The position numbers and the translations under genes were made by a program. DNA of 64,000 bases from positions 248,001-312,000 of the forward strand of contig JAWWUD010000105.1 in assembly GCA_033964015.1 (NCBI GenBank), written 5' to 3'. Position 1 is the stretch's first letter. Each line of letters begins with the position of its first letter. The DNA comes from Scolanthus callimorphus (lineage: Eukaryota > Cnidaria > Anthozoa > Actiniaria > Edwardsiidae). Below are positions 21,285-32,864 of the stretch, piece by piece. The notes under the pieces were generated by a model. That model was not told the origin of the DNA. It worked only from the letters and a program-made list of their open reading frames with translations, and searched no databases.

Positions 21285-22827
21285 TACAGTGGTACGTACC
21301 TCTATTAAGCAGCCACCTTCGGGACTGAACCAAGTGGCCACTAAATGGAGGTACTTTCGGAGTGGCTGCTTAGGGACTGGTCATAAATTAGAGGGGGAGG
21401 GCTGGTGCAAATATGGGAAGTGCCTCTAATTTTCATGCAGGTGAAAAAGGGAGGGTAAAAAAAATGGTGCAAATGATAAAGGGAGGGTCATTATTTTAAA
21501 TGCAAACGTCGTTAGGGTAATACAGGGCCGTAGGCTTATAGGGTCAGGGGGGCCATGCCCCCACATATTTTCTCCAATCAATCCTTAAAAACTCCCAATT
21601 TTGCACCAGTCATATCAAACTTAAATTTAGTTTACTTATTTAACAAATAAAACACAGTTTCCGTGACTGCACAGGCTTATGCAAACCGAGATGTGGTTGG
21701 GAGAATTCGAGAGCAGATCAGTGGAAACACGAGCCGCAGGCGAGTGTTTGCACCTGCTCGAGAATTCTCCAAACCACATCGAGGTTTGCATAAGCCTGTG
21801 CAGTCACGGAAACTGTGTTTTATTTGTTTTATAAAATAATTATCTACATAAATAAAATCCGCGTGGACAGGAATAGTAAGTTTTTGAAGCGGATGAGACT
21901 CTAAATTCTCCATACCGATGAAAAGGCTGCATCAGCCAATCAGAGCGCTCCATCTATCGCATGATTTGTAAATCTCTTTCTGATCGGACTGCAAGTTTTC
22001 TGAGATGGTGGCAAGCGAAGTGGATTTAAAATGACATTCGTGGCTTAAAATGGAGGCTTCTTCCTTTCAAAACACAAAATAACTACGACAGAAGGTGAAC
22101 AGAAGACTTAAGTAGAGAAGCCGTTGTTTTGCATATGTGTGTTGGCCCAGTTTCTTCTCGTCTGTGAAAAAAATTCTCCCGAGCAAGAACTTGCATGTGG
22201 CAGCGGAACTGCTTGGAAGAGCGAATTTGAACGCTTTATTTACGGCAAGCATGGAAAAGAAGGAAGGAATCCACTTATTTGTACCTTCTGGTCTTGTCAA
22301 ACATTATACGAGGATCCAGGATTAATTTTTGGAAGCATTTTTTTCAAGATCTGCAGAACGAGACTGAACTTGTGACTGTCGAACTGTGTGCCGAACTCAG
22401 CTCAGGTAAAGAAGCGAAAACAATGTTATTTCACCACTCTCATGCTTTATGTGAATCCAATGTGCTTTATCAAATGTATGTCCAAGTTATATGGACTTCT
22501 TAATAAATGATTTTGCCGAAAACATGTTAAGTTACTTTCTTCTAAAAGCTTTTTCAAATTACCGGCCCGAAACTCGCGAGTTGGCGACGTCACAACTGTG
22601 TTTGCACAGGGAAATGCAAACACGGCTCTCGACCAATCAGAGCGCGCGTACTATCTAAATTATTTTATAAATTTAATTGTAAAGCGCTGCTGGATTATAA
22701 AAATAACATATTATTATTAAGCTCCCCCAAACGTGTGGTAATTTCACAGTTTTTTTAGATAATTTCACATGCTGGGCTCTAAATTTTCGGCTAATTTTTG
22801 TTGCCACTTAATAGAGGTACCACTGTA
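21285..22827. mobile_element. Element with short TIRs and nested insertions
   Basis: The left end TACAGTGGTA...CTCTATTAAG and the right end CTTAATAGAGGTACCACTGTA are inverted. Inside lie a G/A-rich MITE-like stretch near 21380-21520 and the hairpin at 21644-21828, and the interior is interrupted by CCAAT/GCGCGC-type repeat sequence at 22630-22690. Confidence 0.6.
21644..21828. repeat. Long hairpin (arms about 70-80 bp)
   Basis: AACACAGTTTCCGTGACTGC...CTTATGCAAACC is mirrored by GGTTTGCATAAG...GCAGTCACGGAAACTGTGTT around a loop of about 30 bases. The frames across it are artefacts. Confidence 0.8.
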
Positions 22828-23130
22828 TGTGCACACATACTTTCAACCCAAGAACTCTGAAGCCCTCTGTTAGCTGGGTAAATTTTGATATTCCCATAAA
22901 AATCAAGAGTACATAATTAAGATTATTATATAGCTCGTGTTTATTCGATCAAAGCGCGCGCTCTGATTGGTTCTATCATGGTCACGTGGCGGGCTACAAA
23001 TTCAATGTAGCCCGCGCGGGCTACAATTAAAAAATTGTTGCCCGCGCGGGCGACATCGCTAGAGCGAGAAATTTCGGCGGACTATTTTTACATGTTTTAC
23101 ACCGAATTTTCTTTTTGCTATATAATAAAA

Positions 23131-23252
23131 CACTTAATGACTGCATCCTCGGGAAACAGCGAGTTTTGTTTTCCCTCGACTTCGTCTCGGGAAACATCGA
23201 GATTCGAGGGAAAACAAAACTCGCTGTTTCCCTCGGAAGCAGTCATTAAGTG
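23131..23252. repeat. Hairpin of about 120 bp
   Basis: CACTTAATGACTGC...TCGGGAAACAGCGAGTTTTG pairs with CAAAACTCGCTGTTTCCC...GCAGTCATTAAGTG. The 159-codon frame crossing it comes from the palindrome. Confidence 0.8.
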
Positions 23253-23279
23253 TATAGTGAACAACTCCGATATGGTATT

Positions 23280-23394
23280 CGTGAGAGATCCTTTGCACAG
23301 ACCTAGTTATTTTAAGAACTATTTTTCTCGCCAAATTGCAAAGCTATTGTTTTGTAGCCAATCAAATTCAGGTCTGTCTAAAGGTTCTCTCACG
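23280..23394. repeat. Inverted repeat
   Basis: CGTGAGAGATCCTTTGCACAGACCT is mirrored by AGGTCTGTCTAAAGGTTCTCTCACG around about 65 bp; the full match is interrupted by two mismatches. Confidence 0.65.
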
Positions 23395-23519
23395 CCCTAT
23401 TGTCATGTTGTACACTCTTATTTATGTACTCTTGTAAAAATATACTACCTTTATCCCAACATCCCAAGAGCAGCATTTTTTTGGGCTCCCATAAATCAGA
23501 CACAAATACTTTGAGGTAA

Positions 23520-24984
23520 TGGGCACAGGCAGATATCAGAATTAGCATAAAAATAAGCCTAAAAATCATGCCCAAAGCAACAAAAGCAGAAGGCAATATT
23601 GATGTATATCCAGGATTATAACAACAGCAAAATGCTACAAAAAGCCAAACCAAATCAATCAAGTCTGATTCACTAACACTGTACTTTGTTGCTCTGCTTT
23701 AAATAACACTGTTTATATAAACTGTATAATTGCAAATGCCTGCATAACATGTATGGCAGTTGTTGCAAAACTAAGCAATGTACAGTGTTATTGTAATCAC
23801 AATATGCTTTAAGGTATACAGTGTGCTTCTGACCCATTTTGAAATACTTGACAATAAATTATATGCTACTTTGTTGATCATTCTAATAGAAACAGAAAAA
23901 GCACTCACTAGGTAGTTGTAACTCAAGCTAATACATGTGTCAAATACTGCAACAATGCATTTGTTGACTAAAAGAAGAGATATGTATGTATGTCACAAAT
24001 CCAGGTGACAAAGAATTACAAAAACAGTGTGACATGTTCCCCCCAAAAATACTTAATGGTATTTTTAGGAATACTTAATGATATTTTTAGGGGCTACATC
24101 GTTTTGGTGTCAGTTAGTAGGGGTCAAATTTGTTTTCTCGTTGAGCACTCTGCCCCCAAAATATGGGAGCCTTCTAACTTTCCCCTTAAGGTGGTTCTGG
24201 GGGGTATGTCAAAGTCTTTTTAAGCGACTAATTTCCAAAAGTTTTTTAAAGGAAAACAGCCACGAGTTGACCTATGGCATGCCTTTGATTGGGTTTTCGG
24301 TACAATTTCTAGAATACTAAAGTTGCAAACCACTGCATTTTGCGTGTATGTGGTCATTGTTAATTGAACTCTAATCTGACAAACGTATTGCCGAATTGGG
24401 ACCTTGCATCTATTGGAAAAATCAAGGGACAACTTATAACCAAGAAATTTTAAACTTATGAATATGTAAGAGTAGGTCAAATTACAAATTATTGAGGTCA
24501 AAATCAATACTCACCATCATCCTGGACGTGTTCAAATGGGTAAGGCGAAAGCGATGCGACAGGAACATGCTTTGTAGAGATACAAATTTATCGCCAAATT
24601 ATTCGTTTTCCTAAGGTCAAATAACATTTTACTTATGCGAGCCAAACACGTCATTCTAAGCTCTCCCTCGCTATTGCAACGGAAAATAACAGTTAGTAAA
24701 CTACCTGAGTAAGTGTGAGCGTGTTTCGTCCATACGGTTTGAAGAATTAGGAAGCTAAAGTTTGCCATTCCACGACTGTGAAATATAGGCAACTGGACTG
24801 TTATTGATAGTGGAAACTCAGCCAACCCTACGTATGCATAACAAAACGCACGATTTATTTCAGTGCATTCCCAGGAGGGATCTATGATGATTACTGGTGC
24901 ATTTCATGAGCACGATCAAATAAGTAATAGAGCGGCCCACAAAAAGAAAACAATACACTATTTAAAAAAAACTTGCGTCTTGAA
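23520..24984. other. No gene recognised
   Basis: AT-rich DNA. A 22-bp unit (AATACTTAATGRTATTTTTAGG) is duplicated in tandem at about 24045-24095. TTAAGGTGG occurs at 24187. No coding evidence. Confidence 0.4.
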
Positions 24985-26043
24985 CCCACTACGAGAGAAA
25001 CTTCAGCTAGCCGCGTGGATCATATCCGGGAACAACTCGTTGACCAGGGCATTTCAAATGGGTGTGCCCAGATTATCTGCCAATCCTGGTCAGCGGGAAC
25101 ATCTAAACAATACGAGTCTTGGAAGGCCTTGCGTCGCTGGTGCAGTCAAAGGTCGTGTGATCCATTTCAAGCGACTATAAGTATCTTCATTGAATTTCTA
25201 CACCACACCTTTCAACAAGGAAAGTCTTATAGTACTGTCAATTCATAACGGTCAGCGGTCTCTTCTACTGTCGAGGCAGTTACTGGTAGAAAGATGGGAA
25301 ATCACCACATGGTGACTCGTTTCCTGAAAGGTGTTTGTGGGGAAACCCCCTCAACCAAGATACAGTGTGACTTGGGACGTTAGTTTAGTGACTAATTATT
25401 TAAAGGGTTTAAGTAGCGCTCCGTCTTAGAACTATAGCGGAAACAATAGGGCTGCGGAAACAGTGGTCGTCTAGTGATGCCCACACTCGATTTTCTTCTT
25501 GAACAACGAAATGCTATGAAATATCCGGAAGACCTATTTGGAAATAATTCAGCACTGCAAACGAAGTATTTCGCTACGAAATCGGTCAAAACAAATTTCA
25601 ACCAATCAGAAGGCCAGGATTTGTTGACTAAGCCAATTAGTTGTTTAGAAATTTAACAATTTAAAATCTGGACAATTTATCTATTTTGGATGATAAACTG
25701 GTGTTTACTATAAATAGTCGGACAAAAACGTCACGGCCAGGAAAGCCTTGTCCTATAGTGGAAATTACCCAGTTTATTGTCACTTTATTGTAAGCCGCAT
25801 AAAACAGTGCAATCAGCTACAATTGCTAGATGGGTGAAGACTGTTCTGAGCCGTTCATCCATTGATACTTCCATTTTCAAAGCACATAATGTCCGTAGTG
25901 CGGCAACTTCCACGGCTATCTTTAAAGGAGCCTCTCTTGATGATGTGCTTAAACTAGCAGATTGGTCTACAGCTAGTACATTCAATAGGTTCTATAATAA
26001 ACCTATTACTAATGTGCCTGTAAGCACATTAATATTGTCATGA
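24985..26043 (+). pseudogene. Decayed tyrosine recombinase (DIRS/Ngaro/Crypton-type)
   Basis: The N-terminal SAM-like core-binding domain is readable from about 24985: HIREQLVDQGISNG, SWSAGTSKQYESWKALRRWC, FIEFLHHTFQQGKSYSTVNS. It continues across an in-frame stop as RSAVSSTVEAVTG and MVTRFLKGV, then, shifted, as WDVSLVTNYLKGL at about 25376. The sequence is then interrupted by an unrelated repeat (25409-25690) and resumes with VFTINSRTKTSRPGKPCP. The C-terminal catalytic part is well preserved: TIARWVKTVLSRSSID, FKAHNVRSAATSTA (H-x-x-R), LADWSTASTFNRFYNKP (nucleophile Tyr). About 35 residues before LYCKPHK, including an expected catalytic Arg region, are missing. The element is dead. I cannot tell DIRS, Ngaro and Crypton apart because no RT or RNase H remains. 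Confidence 0.8.
25409..25690 (+). mobile_element. MITE-like repeat inserted in the recombinase
   Basis: The sequence beginning TTTAAGTAGCGCTCCGTC breaks the recombinase frame. Its body (ATGCTATGAAATATCCGGAA, GCAAACGAAGTATTTCGCTA, GGCCAGGATTTGTTGACTAA) recurs reversed at 31274-31505. Judging from the second copy, AAGTAGCGCT is the terminal inverted repeat; the right end of this copy lacks it. Confidence 0.65.
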
Positions 26044-26094
26044 TGTGGTGATTAATGTGACGTATCCTACACATTACTTAATAAATGTCGAGTT

Positions 26095-26535
26095 AAGGTG
26101 GATCGACCCAGTAATTTTGCACCCATGCCAACCAATTTTGAACCTATCATATAAAAACAGGTTGATTTCTATCGCTCAGCCAATAGAACATACCTACTAC
26201 ACATAGACTGAAATACATGTCGTACAAAATTTGGGGAGATCGGAGTTAGTATCACGTGACAATCAGGCCACGCCTAATTTTACTCTCACCCCAGTTTCAG
26301 GCTGTACCGATATTGCTCTATGGTACCTCGAGATTGAATGATTGCCTACGTGTAACCGAAGTTTGACTAAATTCTAAAAGCCCGATTTGAAGATATTTCA
26401 GGATTTCTAAATCATGGCTATAATTTATGTAACATTCAGTGCAGTGAATAAACATGGCAGAGTTTGGTACTTCTTGGTTATAAATTGAAGGTTTTTTGAG
26501 CTTCTATTTGTATATGTTCAAGGAAGGTCATGCTT
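26095..26535 (+). repeat. Dispersed repeat E, copy 1
   Basis: It runs from TTAAGGTGGATCGACCCAG through TTCAAGGAAGGTCATGC and is matched over its whole length by the reverse complement of 44659-45077. It begins 50 bp after the tyrosine recombinase stop. No coding capacity was found. Confidence 0.75.
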
Positions 26536-27089
26536 TTTATAAGAATTACATATTTCTTTGCGATTTCCAAAAAGATACAAATGTTATTATCAACACAATT
26601 GCCCCACGCATCAGCTCGCCGCGAAATTTAGGCCTACTTTCAACAAATTTGGTCTGATTTTAAAAATCGTAGTTTTTTCGCATCAAATTTTTGGACGACA
26701 CAAATGAATCAATGTAAAGTTTGTCTCCGCAATTTCCATATCAATTGAAATCCTCTAAGGCGTTCTACTGGGAACGCAGAGATCGATAAACATTGGATCG
26801 AATTCTGTAGTTTCTGCTCTGGGATTTGCTATTGTTTCCCGTTCGGCACAAAATCGAATTTCAATGGAGGGCACGTGGGCTTGTCCTTGCTTGGCTACTC
26901 TCCGACGTATTATAATTTTCTTAGGCTTTTCGAATTTTTGGTCCCTATATTTTCACTATCTGGTTCACACTATCTGGTTCACACTTTGTGAGGATATCAA
27001 ACTCCTACCCTGAAACTTTTCGTTGCCATAGGGAACCAACGTTGTAATTGCAAGCTCGATTTGACCAGCTGACCCAGGAGTTCAAGTAA

Positions 27090-27345
27090 TACTTGTCAGA
27101 AATATAACAATCAGAATAATTAGCACTCATTATGTCTGATCATTTCCTAAATCCACAAAATTTGTGCTCTTTTTCAAAGGTCACTCCTGGGTTTCGACAA
27201 CACAATTTTGTGGATTTAGGGAATGATCAGCAGACTGATTGGATTTGAGAGTACAATTGATAAGTTAATTGGGAGAATTCTGGTTTACGAAGTACATAAT
27301 GAGTTCTTAAATTATTCTGATTGTTATATTTCAGGAAAAACTCCC
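27090..27345. repeat. Nested inverted repeats
   Basis: AGAAATATAACAATCAGAAT and AATTAGCACTCATTATG on the left are mirrored by CATAATGAGTTCTTAAATTA then TTCTGATTGTTATATTTC on the right. A second pair (GATCATTTCCTAAATCCACA and TGTGGATTTAGGGAATGATC) lies inside. This suggests one foldback element. Confidence 0.6.
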
Positions 27346-27756
27346 ACAAAGGAAATTTGGTAATTCTAGGTCTCAAGACAACCAGAAATACATAAAAATT
27401 TGTAAACAATTTTGCACTCACCGATGAAATTGTCTATGAAAACACCCAAAAACCACCAGCTATGCAGGGGCATAGCCAGAATTTTGTCAAGGAGGGCACA
27501 GAGGGGAGGCAGGCTTTTTGGTGCTATATTCTCTATACATTTAGAATGTTTCCAATATGTTTCCAGTAGTGTTTGACTATGCTGGCCCTGCTAGAGTATG
27601 TTGATTTTTTAATTACTTTGCTTCCCATCACTAGTTTAGAAATTTTTACAGTAGAAAGTTTGCATGGAATTCTATTTGCAAGGATGATCTAAAAGCATTA
27701 ATAAATACTGTATGTGAAGTAGTATACTACTTCACAGGTTTTTTGTACTATTTATC

Positions 27757-28013
27757 AAATGAGTGGCCGTGTTCTATTGCCATATAAAGATTCGAGCCAA
27801 AAGCGAGAATCTTTAGATGAAAATAGAACACGGACACGAATTTTATAAATTGACTTATCATATCAGTCATGATAAAGCATTGATGAATAAAAGATTACGT
27901 TTATATCGTTTTGATAAAGCATTGATGAATAAAAGATTCCGTTTATATGGCTATTGATATAAACGTAATATTTTATTCATCAGTTGATATAAACATAATA
28001 TTTTACTCATAAA
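27757..28013. repeat. Hairpin and inverted ATAAACG repeats
   Basis: GTGTTCTATT...AAGATTC pairs with GAATCTTTAGATGAAAATAGAACAC (27767-27833). It is followed by a short array of TTGATGAATAAAAGATTNCG and the reverse ATATAAACGTAATATTTTAT units. Confidence 0.6.
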
Positions 28014-28028
28014 TTGTCAAACAAGTCC

Positions 28029-28310
28029 AAAGGCTGAAGGGGACCACTCTAGTGAAGTCCAAGTATGGTCCTCTCTCTAGTGCAGTCCCTGGAGAAGGCT
28101 TCATCTTGGAGACTATATGTTGTTTTAGTCCGCCTAGCTCCATGTGGGACATGACATTTTGTAGCAAGCATGCGCATGCGCATGAGCCCTGTTCCACATG
28201 GATCTAGCCGGACTAAAACAACATATAGTCTCTCAGGTGAAGCCTTTTTCAGGTACTGCCCTAGAGAGAAGACCATATTTGGACTCCACTAGAGTGGTCC
28301 CCTTCAGCCT
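28029..28310. mobile_element. 280-bp foldback element
   Basis: AGGCTGAAGGGGACCACTCT and about 110 bp following are mirrored at the right end by AGAGTGGTCCCCTTCAGCCT and its upstream sequence. The loop region carries ATGCGCATGCGCAT. The two arms differ by a few indels. Confidence 0.8.
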
Positions 28311-28600
28311 TAGGACTGAGGGGTTGCACTGGAAGGTGTCTGATAGAGAATACTAATATGTCCAATTAGTATTCTATATCAGACAACTAGCCATTCTTTA
28401 TAGGGGGATACAAGTGGTGTAACCTGATACGAATCCAGTGCAGAGATTGGATAAGCATCCTATGAATAAGGGATAATTTATTTGATAATTATGTTATAGA
28501 GCTTTCACAAAATGCAGATGCAGTTATTAAAGTTATGATATCAGATTACAAAATATATGTTTCTAAACCTTGATACCTTTTTTCATTTATTATTATCACT

Positions 28601-28640
28601 TGGAGCTCCGCTTTTAGGCAGTGCCTAAATCTATATATTT
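28601..28640 (+). repeat. Solo 3'-end motif of the A/B family
   Basis: GGAGCTCCGCTTTTAG, then the palindrome TTAGGCAGTGCCTAA and ATCTATATATT. Same layout as 41193-41232, 61346-61385 and 62167-62206. Confidence 0.7.
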
Positions 28641-28675
28641 ATGAAGAACTTCATTACACAATTACACCCTTTTAA

Positions 28676-28822
28676 GTAATATTTAAAAGCCGACTATGAG
28701 GACTTGACGGGATTTCAAAGTCCGCGCAATTAGTTCCAGTCCGAGGCGAAGCCGAGGACTGGAACTAATTGCGTGGGCTTTGAAATCCCGTCAAGTCCGA
28801 ATAGGAGGCTTTTGAATTACTT
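28676..28822. mobile_element. Palindromic MITE
   Basis: AAAGCCGACTATGAGGACTT, GACGGGATTTCAAAGTCCGC and GCAATTAGTTCCAGTCC are mirrored after a GAGGCGAAGCCGAGG centre. A partial copy, flanked by the same TTCAAATACTCAATAATTAT neighbour in reverse, is at 30001-30092. Confidence 0.75.
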
Positions 28823-29020
28823 CAAATACTCAATAATTATTCATGACCTAATTAGCCAACACAGAGGGAAAACGATCAATGTTGAAACATCTCCATTTAT
28901 CTATTTTTTAATTCCTTGGTCATTTGAAATACTCAGCCTGTGACATAATCTTCAATCGCGAACCCCTTTGTACCCTACCCAAACAGGATTTATCAATATA
29001 ATCATATTTTTTTACTTGTG

Positions 29021-29800
29021 AAACTTGAATTACGTCACTAGTCATGCGCACAAATGAAAAGGTCAAGATTGTTTCCACAAAGCCTGTCCCACATCAAAGT
29101 TGACGGCGCACATGCATATTGTCTGGAACAAGATCCTTTCTATTCTACATTTCCGAGAGAGGAGACTTGTGTCTTCTCACGGAACGTTTCTACAGTCTGC
29201 CTTTGTACGGCGTAGACTGAATAGTACAAAAAAATTCGACGGGGAGAGGACCTTGAAATTATGAACTTGGATTGCGTCACTAGTCATGCGCATTGCGTCA
29301 CTAGTCATGCGCATTGCGTCACTAGTCACGCGCAGAAGTGAAAAGATTAAGAGTGTTCCGAAAACTCTGTCCCACATGGAGGTTGGCGGCGCACATTCAT
29401 ATAGTCTGGAACAAGATCCTTTGTATTTTACTTCTCCGAAAGAGAAGACGCATGTTTTCTCACGGAACAGTTTCTACAGTCTGCCATTGCATGGCACAAA
29501 GACTGACTAGTACAAAAACATTTCGATGGCGAGTGCCTTGAAATTATGTAAATTATGAACTTGGATTGCGTCACTAGTCATGCGCAGAAGCGAAAAGATC
29601 AAGAGTGTTTCCATAAAGCCTGACCCACATGGAGGTTGGCGGCGCACAAGCATATAGTCTCCAACCAAAATTCTTTGTATTGACTTCTCCGAGAGAGGAG
29701 GCTTTTGTCTTCTCACGGAGTGGTTCCTACGGTCTGCCTTTGCACTGCGCAAAGACTGACTAGTAGAAAAACTTTTCGAGGGTGAGGACCTTGAAATTAT
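29021..29800. repeat. Three-copy tandem repeat, units of about 230-285 bp
   Basis: Units start at about 29021, 29251 and 29536 with a partial fourth at 29789. Each carries TTGNRTTRCGTCACTAGTCA, CCACAT...GGCGCACA, CAAGATCCTTT (or a variant) and TCTTCTCACGGA. Unit 2 is longer because the 21-bp segment ATTGCGTCACTAGTCATGCGC is present three times. Confidence 0.75.
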
Positions 29801-29876
29801 GAATATTCATAGTTCAAAGGTCCTTGGATCTAGAAAACATTTCTAGATCCAAGGACCTTTGAACTATGAATATTCA
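29801..29876. repeat. Perfect hairpin, 36-bp arms and 4-base loop
   Basis: GAATATTCATAGTTCAAAGG and TCCTTGGATCTAGAAA form the left arm, ACAT the loop, and the exact complement the right arm. A further partial copy of the left arm follows to 29895. Confidence 0.85.
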
Positions 29877-30097
29877 TAGTTCAAAGGTCCTTGGACCTTG
29901 AAAAGTTTTCAAGTCTCACTTGCAGTATCTTCCTGGGATTTCAAGGTACTGCACGTGGTACAAAATGAGAGCTCTGGTTGGCTGATTAGGTCATGAATAA
30001 TTAATGAGTATTTGAAGTAATATTTCAAATCCGACAATGAGGACTGGACCGTATTTCAAGTCCGCAGCAATTAGTTCCAGTCCGAGGCGGAGCTGTA

Positions 30098-31171
30098 GAA
30101 AGATCAAAGTTCAAGATGATTCACGATTTATTGTCATCGGAGTTTTCATAGCAACGAAACAGGGGGGACCAAGTTCCACGTGAAATTCGATCCAAACTTT
30201 TAAAATGACACACCAAGCGCTAATCCTTAGGTAATTGTCTATACCATAAGGGGCCCGATATATGACCGAGGTTTTCTCTACTACGCTCGTAGTACCGTGG
30301 TAGCCTAGTGGTATATCTTACATACCTTGCATTCTTTAGCCGCTTGTGTTTTCACTTGCTTTCTAATTATTATGAATTTAATGGCTTTTGAAATAGGCTA
30401 GCGAAATCTCTTACTGCAAAATTCATCCCAAGGTATACAACTACTTGTTTGCCAAATTTGATGCCAGGAAGTGCTTTTGATTTTCCATAATGAACATCGA
30501 CGCAAACTTCAATTTTTTTTAGCAAATTCGCAAAATGTCATTTCGAAGACAACTAAGGCTCCAGAGAAAGTTCCTGATGGCGAATTTTTTTCTCGCGCTC
30601 TTAACTTAACATTGACCATATTAGCGTTGCGCATGTTATTACATTTTGCGCTAGTATTACATTTTGTGCCAGAAGTTATTACATTTTGTGTTAGTATTAA
30701 ATATAACATTTCGTGGCGTAACAAGCCTTAGTTGTGTTCGAAATGATATTTTGCGAATTTGCTCAAAATTTTGAAGTTTGCGTCGATGTTCATTATGGAA
30801 AATCAAAAGTAGTTCCTGGCATCAAATTTGGCAAACAAGTAGTTCTATACCTTGGGATGAATTTTGCCGTAAGAGATTTCGCTAGCCTATTTCAAAAGCC
30901 ATTAAATTCATAATAATTAGAAAGCAAGCGAAGCATTTTGAATTTCAAAGGCAAAAAAAAGTCGCCTGGAATATCTTGAAATCGGCTTGGTGAATTTTCT
31001 CAAAACTTCGTATATGTATAGACAATGACCTAGCGCTTGGTGTGTCATTTTAAAAGTTTATATCGAATTTCACGTGGAACTTTTGCTAATTAAAAACAGT
31101 GACCCCCTGTTTGGTTGCTATGGAAAGTCTGATGACAATAAATCGTGCATCATCTTGAACTTTGATCTTTC
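30098..31171. mobile_element. 1.07-kb element with long terminal inverted repeats
   Basis: GAAAGATCAAAGTTCAAGAT at the left mirrors ATCATCTTGAACTTTGATCTTTC at the right. The arms match over 30098-30241 with 31025-31171, and 30356-30560 with 30724-30935. The middle of each arm differs. The central 160 bp contain three TATTACATTTTG units. There is no transposase. A partial relative covers 41380-41700, and a fragment lies at 12720. Confidence 0.8.
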
Positions 31172-31273
31172 TTCAGCAAATGGTCAAAATTTCAAATTCA
31201 TAGGTAAGTATATTTCAGAATTGTGGTCGCTCAAAGTTGAGAGGTCAAGTCCAAGAAAATTGTAGGCAGCCTC

Positions 31274-31505
31274 CTTAAGTAGCGCTCTGTCTAAGAACGA
31301 CAGCGTGAACGGCTATGTGGAATTTGAGTTATGCTTTTTTTAAATTGTTAAATTTCTGTTAATGGCTTAGTCAACAAATCCTGGCCATGCGATTGGTTGA
31401 AATCTCTTTTTGACCGATTTTGTAGCGAAATACTTCGTTTGCAGTGCTGTATTCTTTCCGAAAAGGTCTTCCGGATTTTTTTTTTTCTAGCATTTCGTTG
31501 GTTCC
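31274..31505 (-). repeat. Inverted copy of the 25409-25690 repeat
   Basis: The shared blocks in reverse complement include AGTATTTCGCTACAAAATCG and GGCCAGGATTTGTTGACTAA. It begins with TTAAGTAGCGCTCTGTCTAA, the presumed terminus. Confidence 0.65.
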
Positions 31506-31662
31506 TGAAGATTTTTGCATCTATATTATTTAATAGATAATCACTGAGGCATACAGCATTCGTTGAAATATTGCTGTTGGCCGAGGGCGCAGCCCGAAGT
31601 GATTATCTTTTATAATAACTAATCTTATTAAAATTATTAAAATTCATTGTTTTCTCTCTAGC

Positions 31663-31822
31663 ATAATATTGGGGTCATCTCCAGTGTAAGAACCTTTCCC
31701 TGAGGACACCTTTGTGTTTAGTTACTATTTAATCATGATTGGTTCAACCTTCGTTCTACCAAACAAAGAAAGCTTTGTGATGCAGCCGGTGAGTTCTTAC
31801 ACTGGAAATGAGCCTAATATTG
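31663..31822. mobile_element. 160-bp MITE
   Basis: ATAATATTGGGGTCATCTCC then AGTGTAAGAAC is mirrored by GTTCTTACACT then GGAAATGAGCCTAATATT. Arms about 28 bp. Confidence 0.65.
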
Positions 31823-32231
31823 GCAAAAAGTTCAAATTAGATTGCTAATCAGGGTTTGGTTTTGATTATTGTCAGATTTTCAAAAGAAATCACAATAATT
31901 AATAAAGTTGTAAGTTTGACAGCTTTTCATTGGCCGCAGAATTAATAGGATAATCACAGGGAATCAGTATTGTTGATGAAGTTGACAGGTTTGACAGTGT
32001 TTATTGTTTGCCAATTGTCAGAGAGTCAAGGGATAATTGCGTTGAATGAGATAGGCGGAACGATTAGATAATTGCTTTTGAAAGTTTATTGTGCAATTTG
32101 AATCAATTGTAAAATAAATAAAGAAGGCTGTAGATTGTCAACTTTTCATTGGCTCTCTATTGTTTTAAAATAATTTGCCTGAGCTAGAATTAATTCGTTG
32201 CTCAACATTTGTTGGATTGACCGGCCGCAAA

Positions 32232-32327
32232 ATGCAGAGCGATTCGGATAATGAAGGAGGAATTTTCCTGACGCAGTGCTCTTTCAGGGGAGAAACGCTG
32301 CGTAATGCAGAGGCGATAGTAGATATG
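32232..32327 (+). CDS. Candidate first coding exon, unknown small gene
   Basis: ATG in good context (gccgcaaaATG) opens 32 codons, MQSDSDNEGGIFLTQCSF then RGETLRNAEAIVDM, ending at a strong donor ATG|gtaagt in phase 0. The acidic SDSDNEGG start is typical of intracellular proteins. It joins in frame to 32865. No family is recognised with confidence. Confidence 0.5.
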
Positions 32328-32864
32328 GTAAGTTATTTTGCCAATCTTGTATTTTCGAACGTAAATGATTCACGACTGCATGGATTAGAACTAATACCTC
32401 TATTTCACTGTTCCAAATGTGCGGCTTTAAAATTTGACTAGACTTTCAATCATTCAAGTTGTACACTTTCACGAAACTTAGAATGACATGCTTTCCATAA
32501 CAAATAGGTTCTCCAATCTTTCAAGTTTTGAAAGAGTTTTTTTGAATATTAAACCTGGCTGTCGCAGTTTTGCCGGCCGCTTTCCTGACAACAAAATCAA
32601 AAATGGTTCAAATCTCAATCCAATCCCATCCTCTTGATGACAGATCAAAATAGCCTATAATGTTCTTTATCTAACAGCTGAATGCTTTTTCTAAAAATCT
32701 GGGACATTATTTTGGTTACTCCGTACAAATGTGTTTTTGACGTACAGTTCTAGTGCTTATTTTTCTGTTCACGATGGACACAAATTAAGCGTGCGAGAGT
32801 CCCTCTCCCAACACAATCCTTTGTTAAAAAAAAACAAAAACTAATAATTGTCCTTTTCCACCAG

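Noticed and set aside
23035..23514. 159-codon plus-strand frame
   Set aside because: It runs through two hairpins and has no recognisable protein features; its openness comes from the palindromic sequence.
30290..30330. tRNA-like GTAGCCTAGTGGTATA segment
   Set aside because: It resembles an A-box, but no B-box or foldable cloverleaf follows within tRNA distance.
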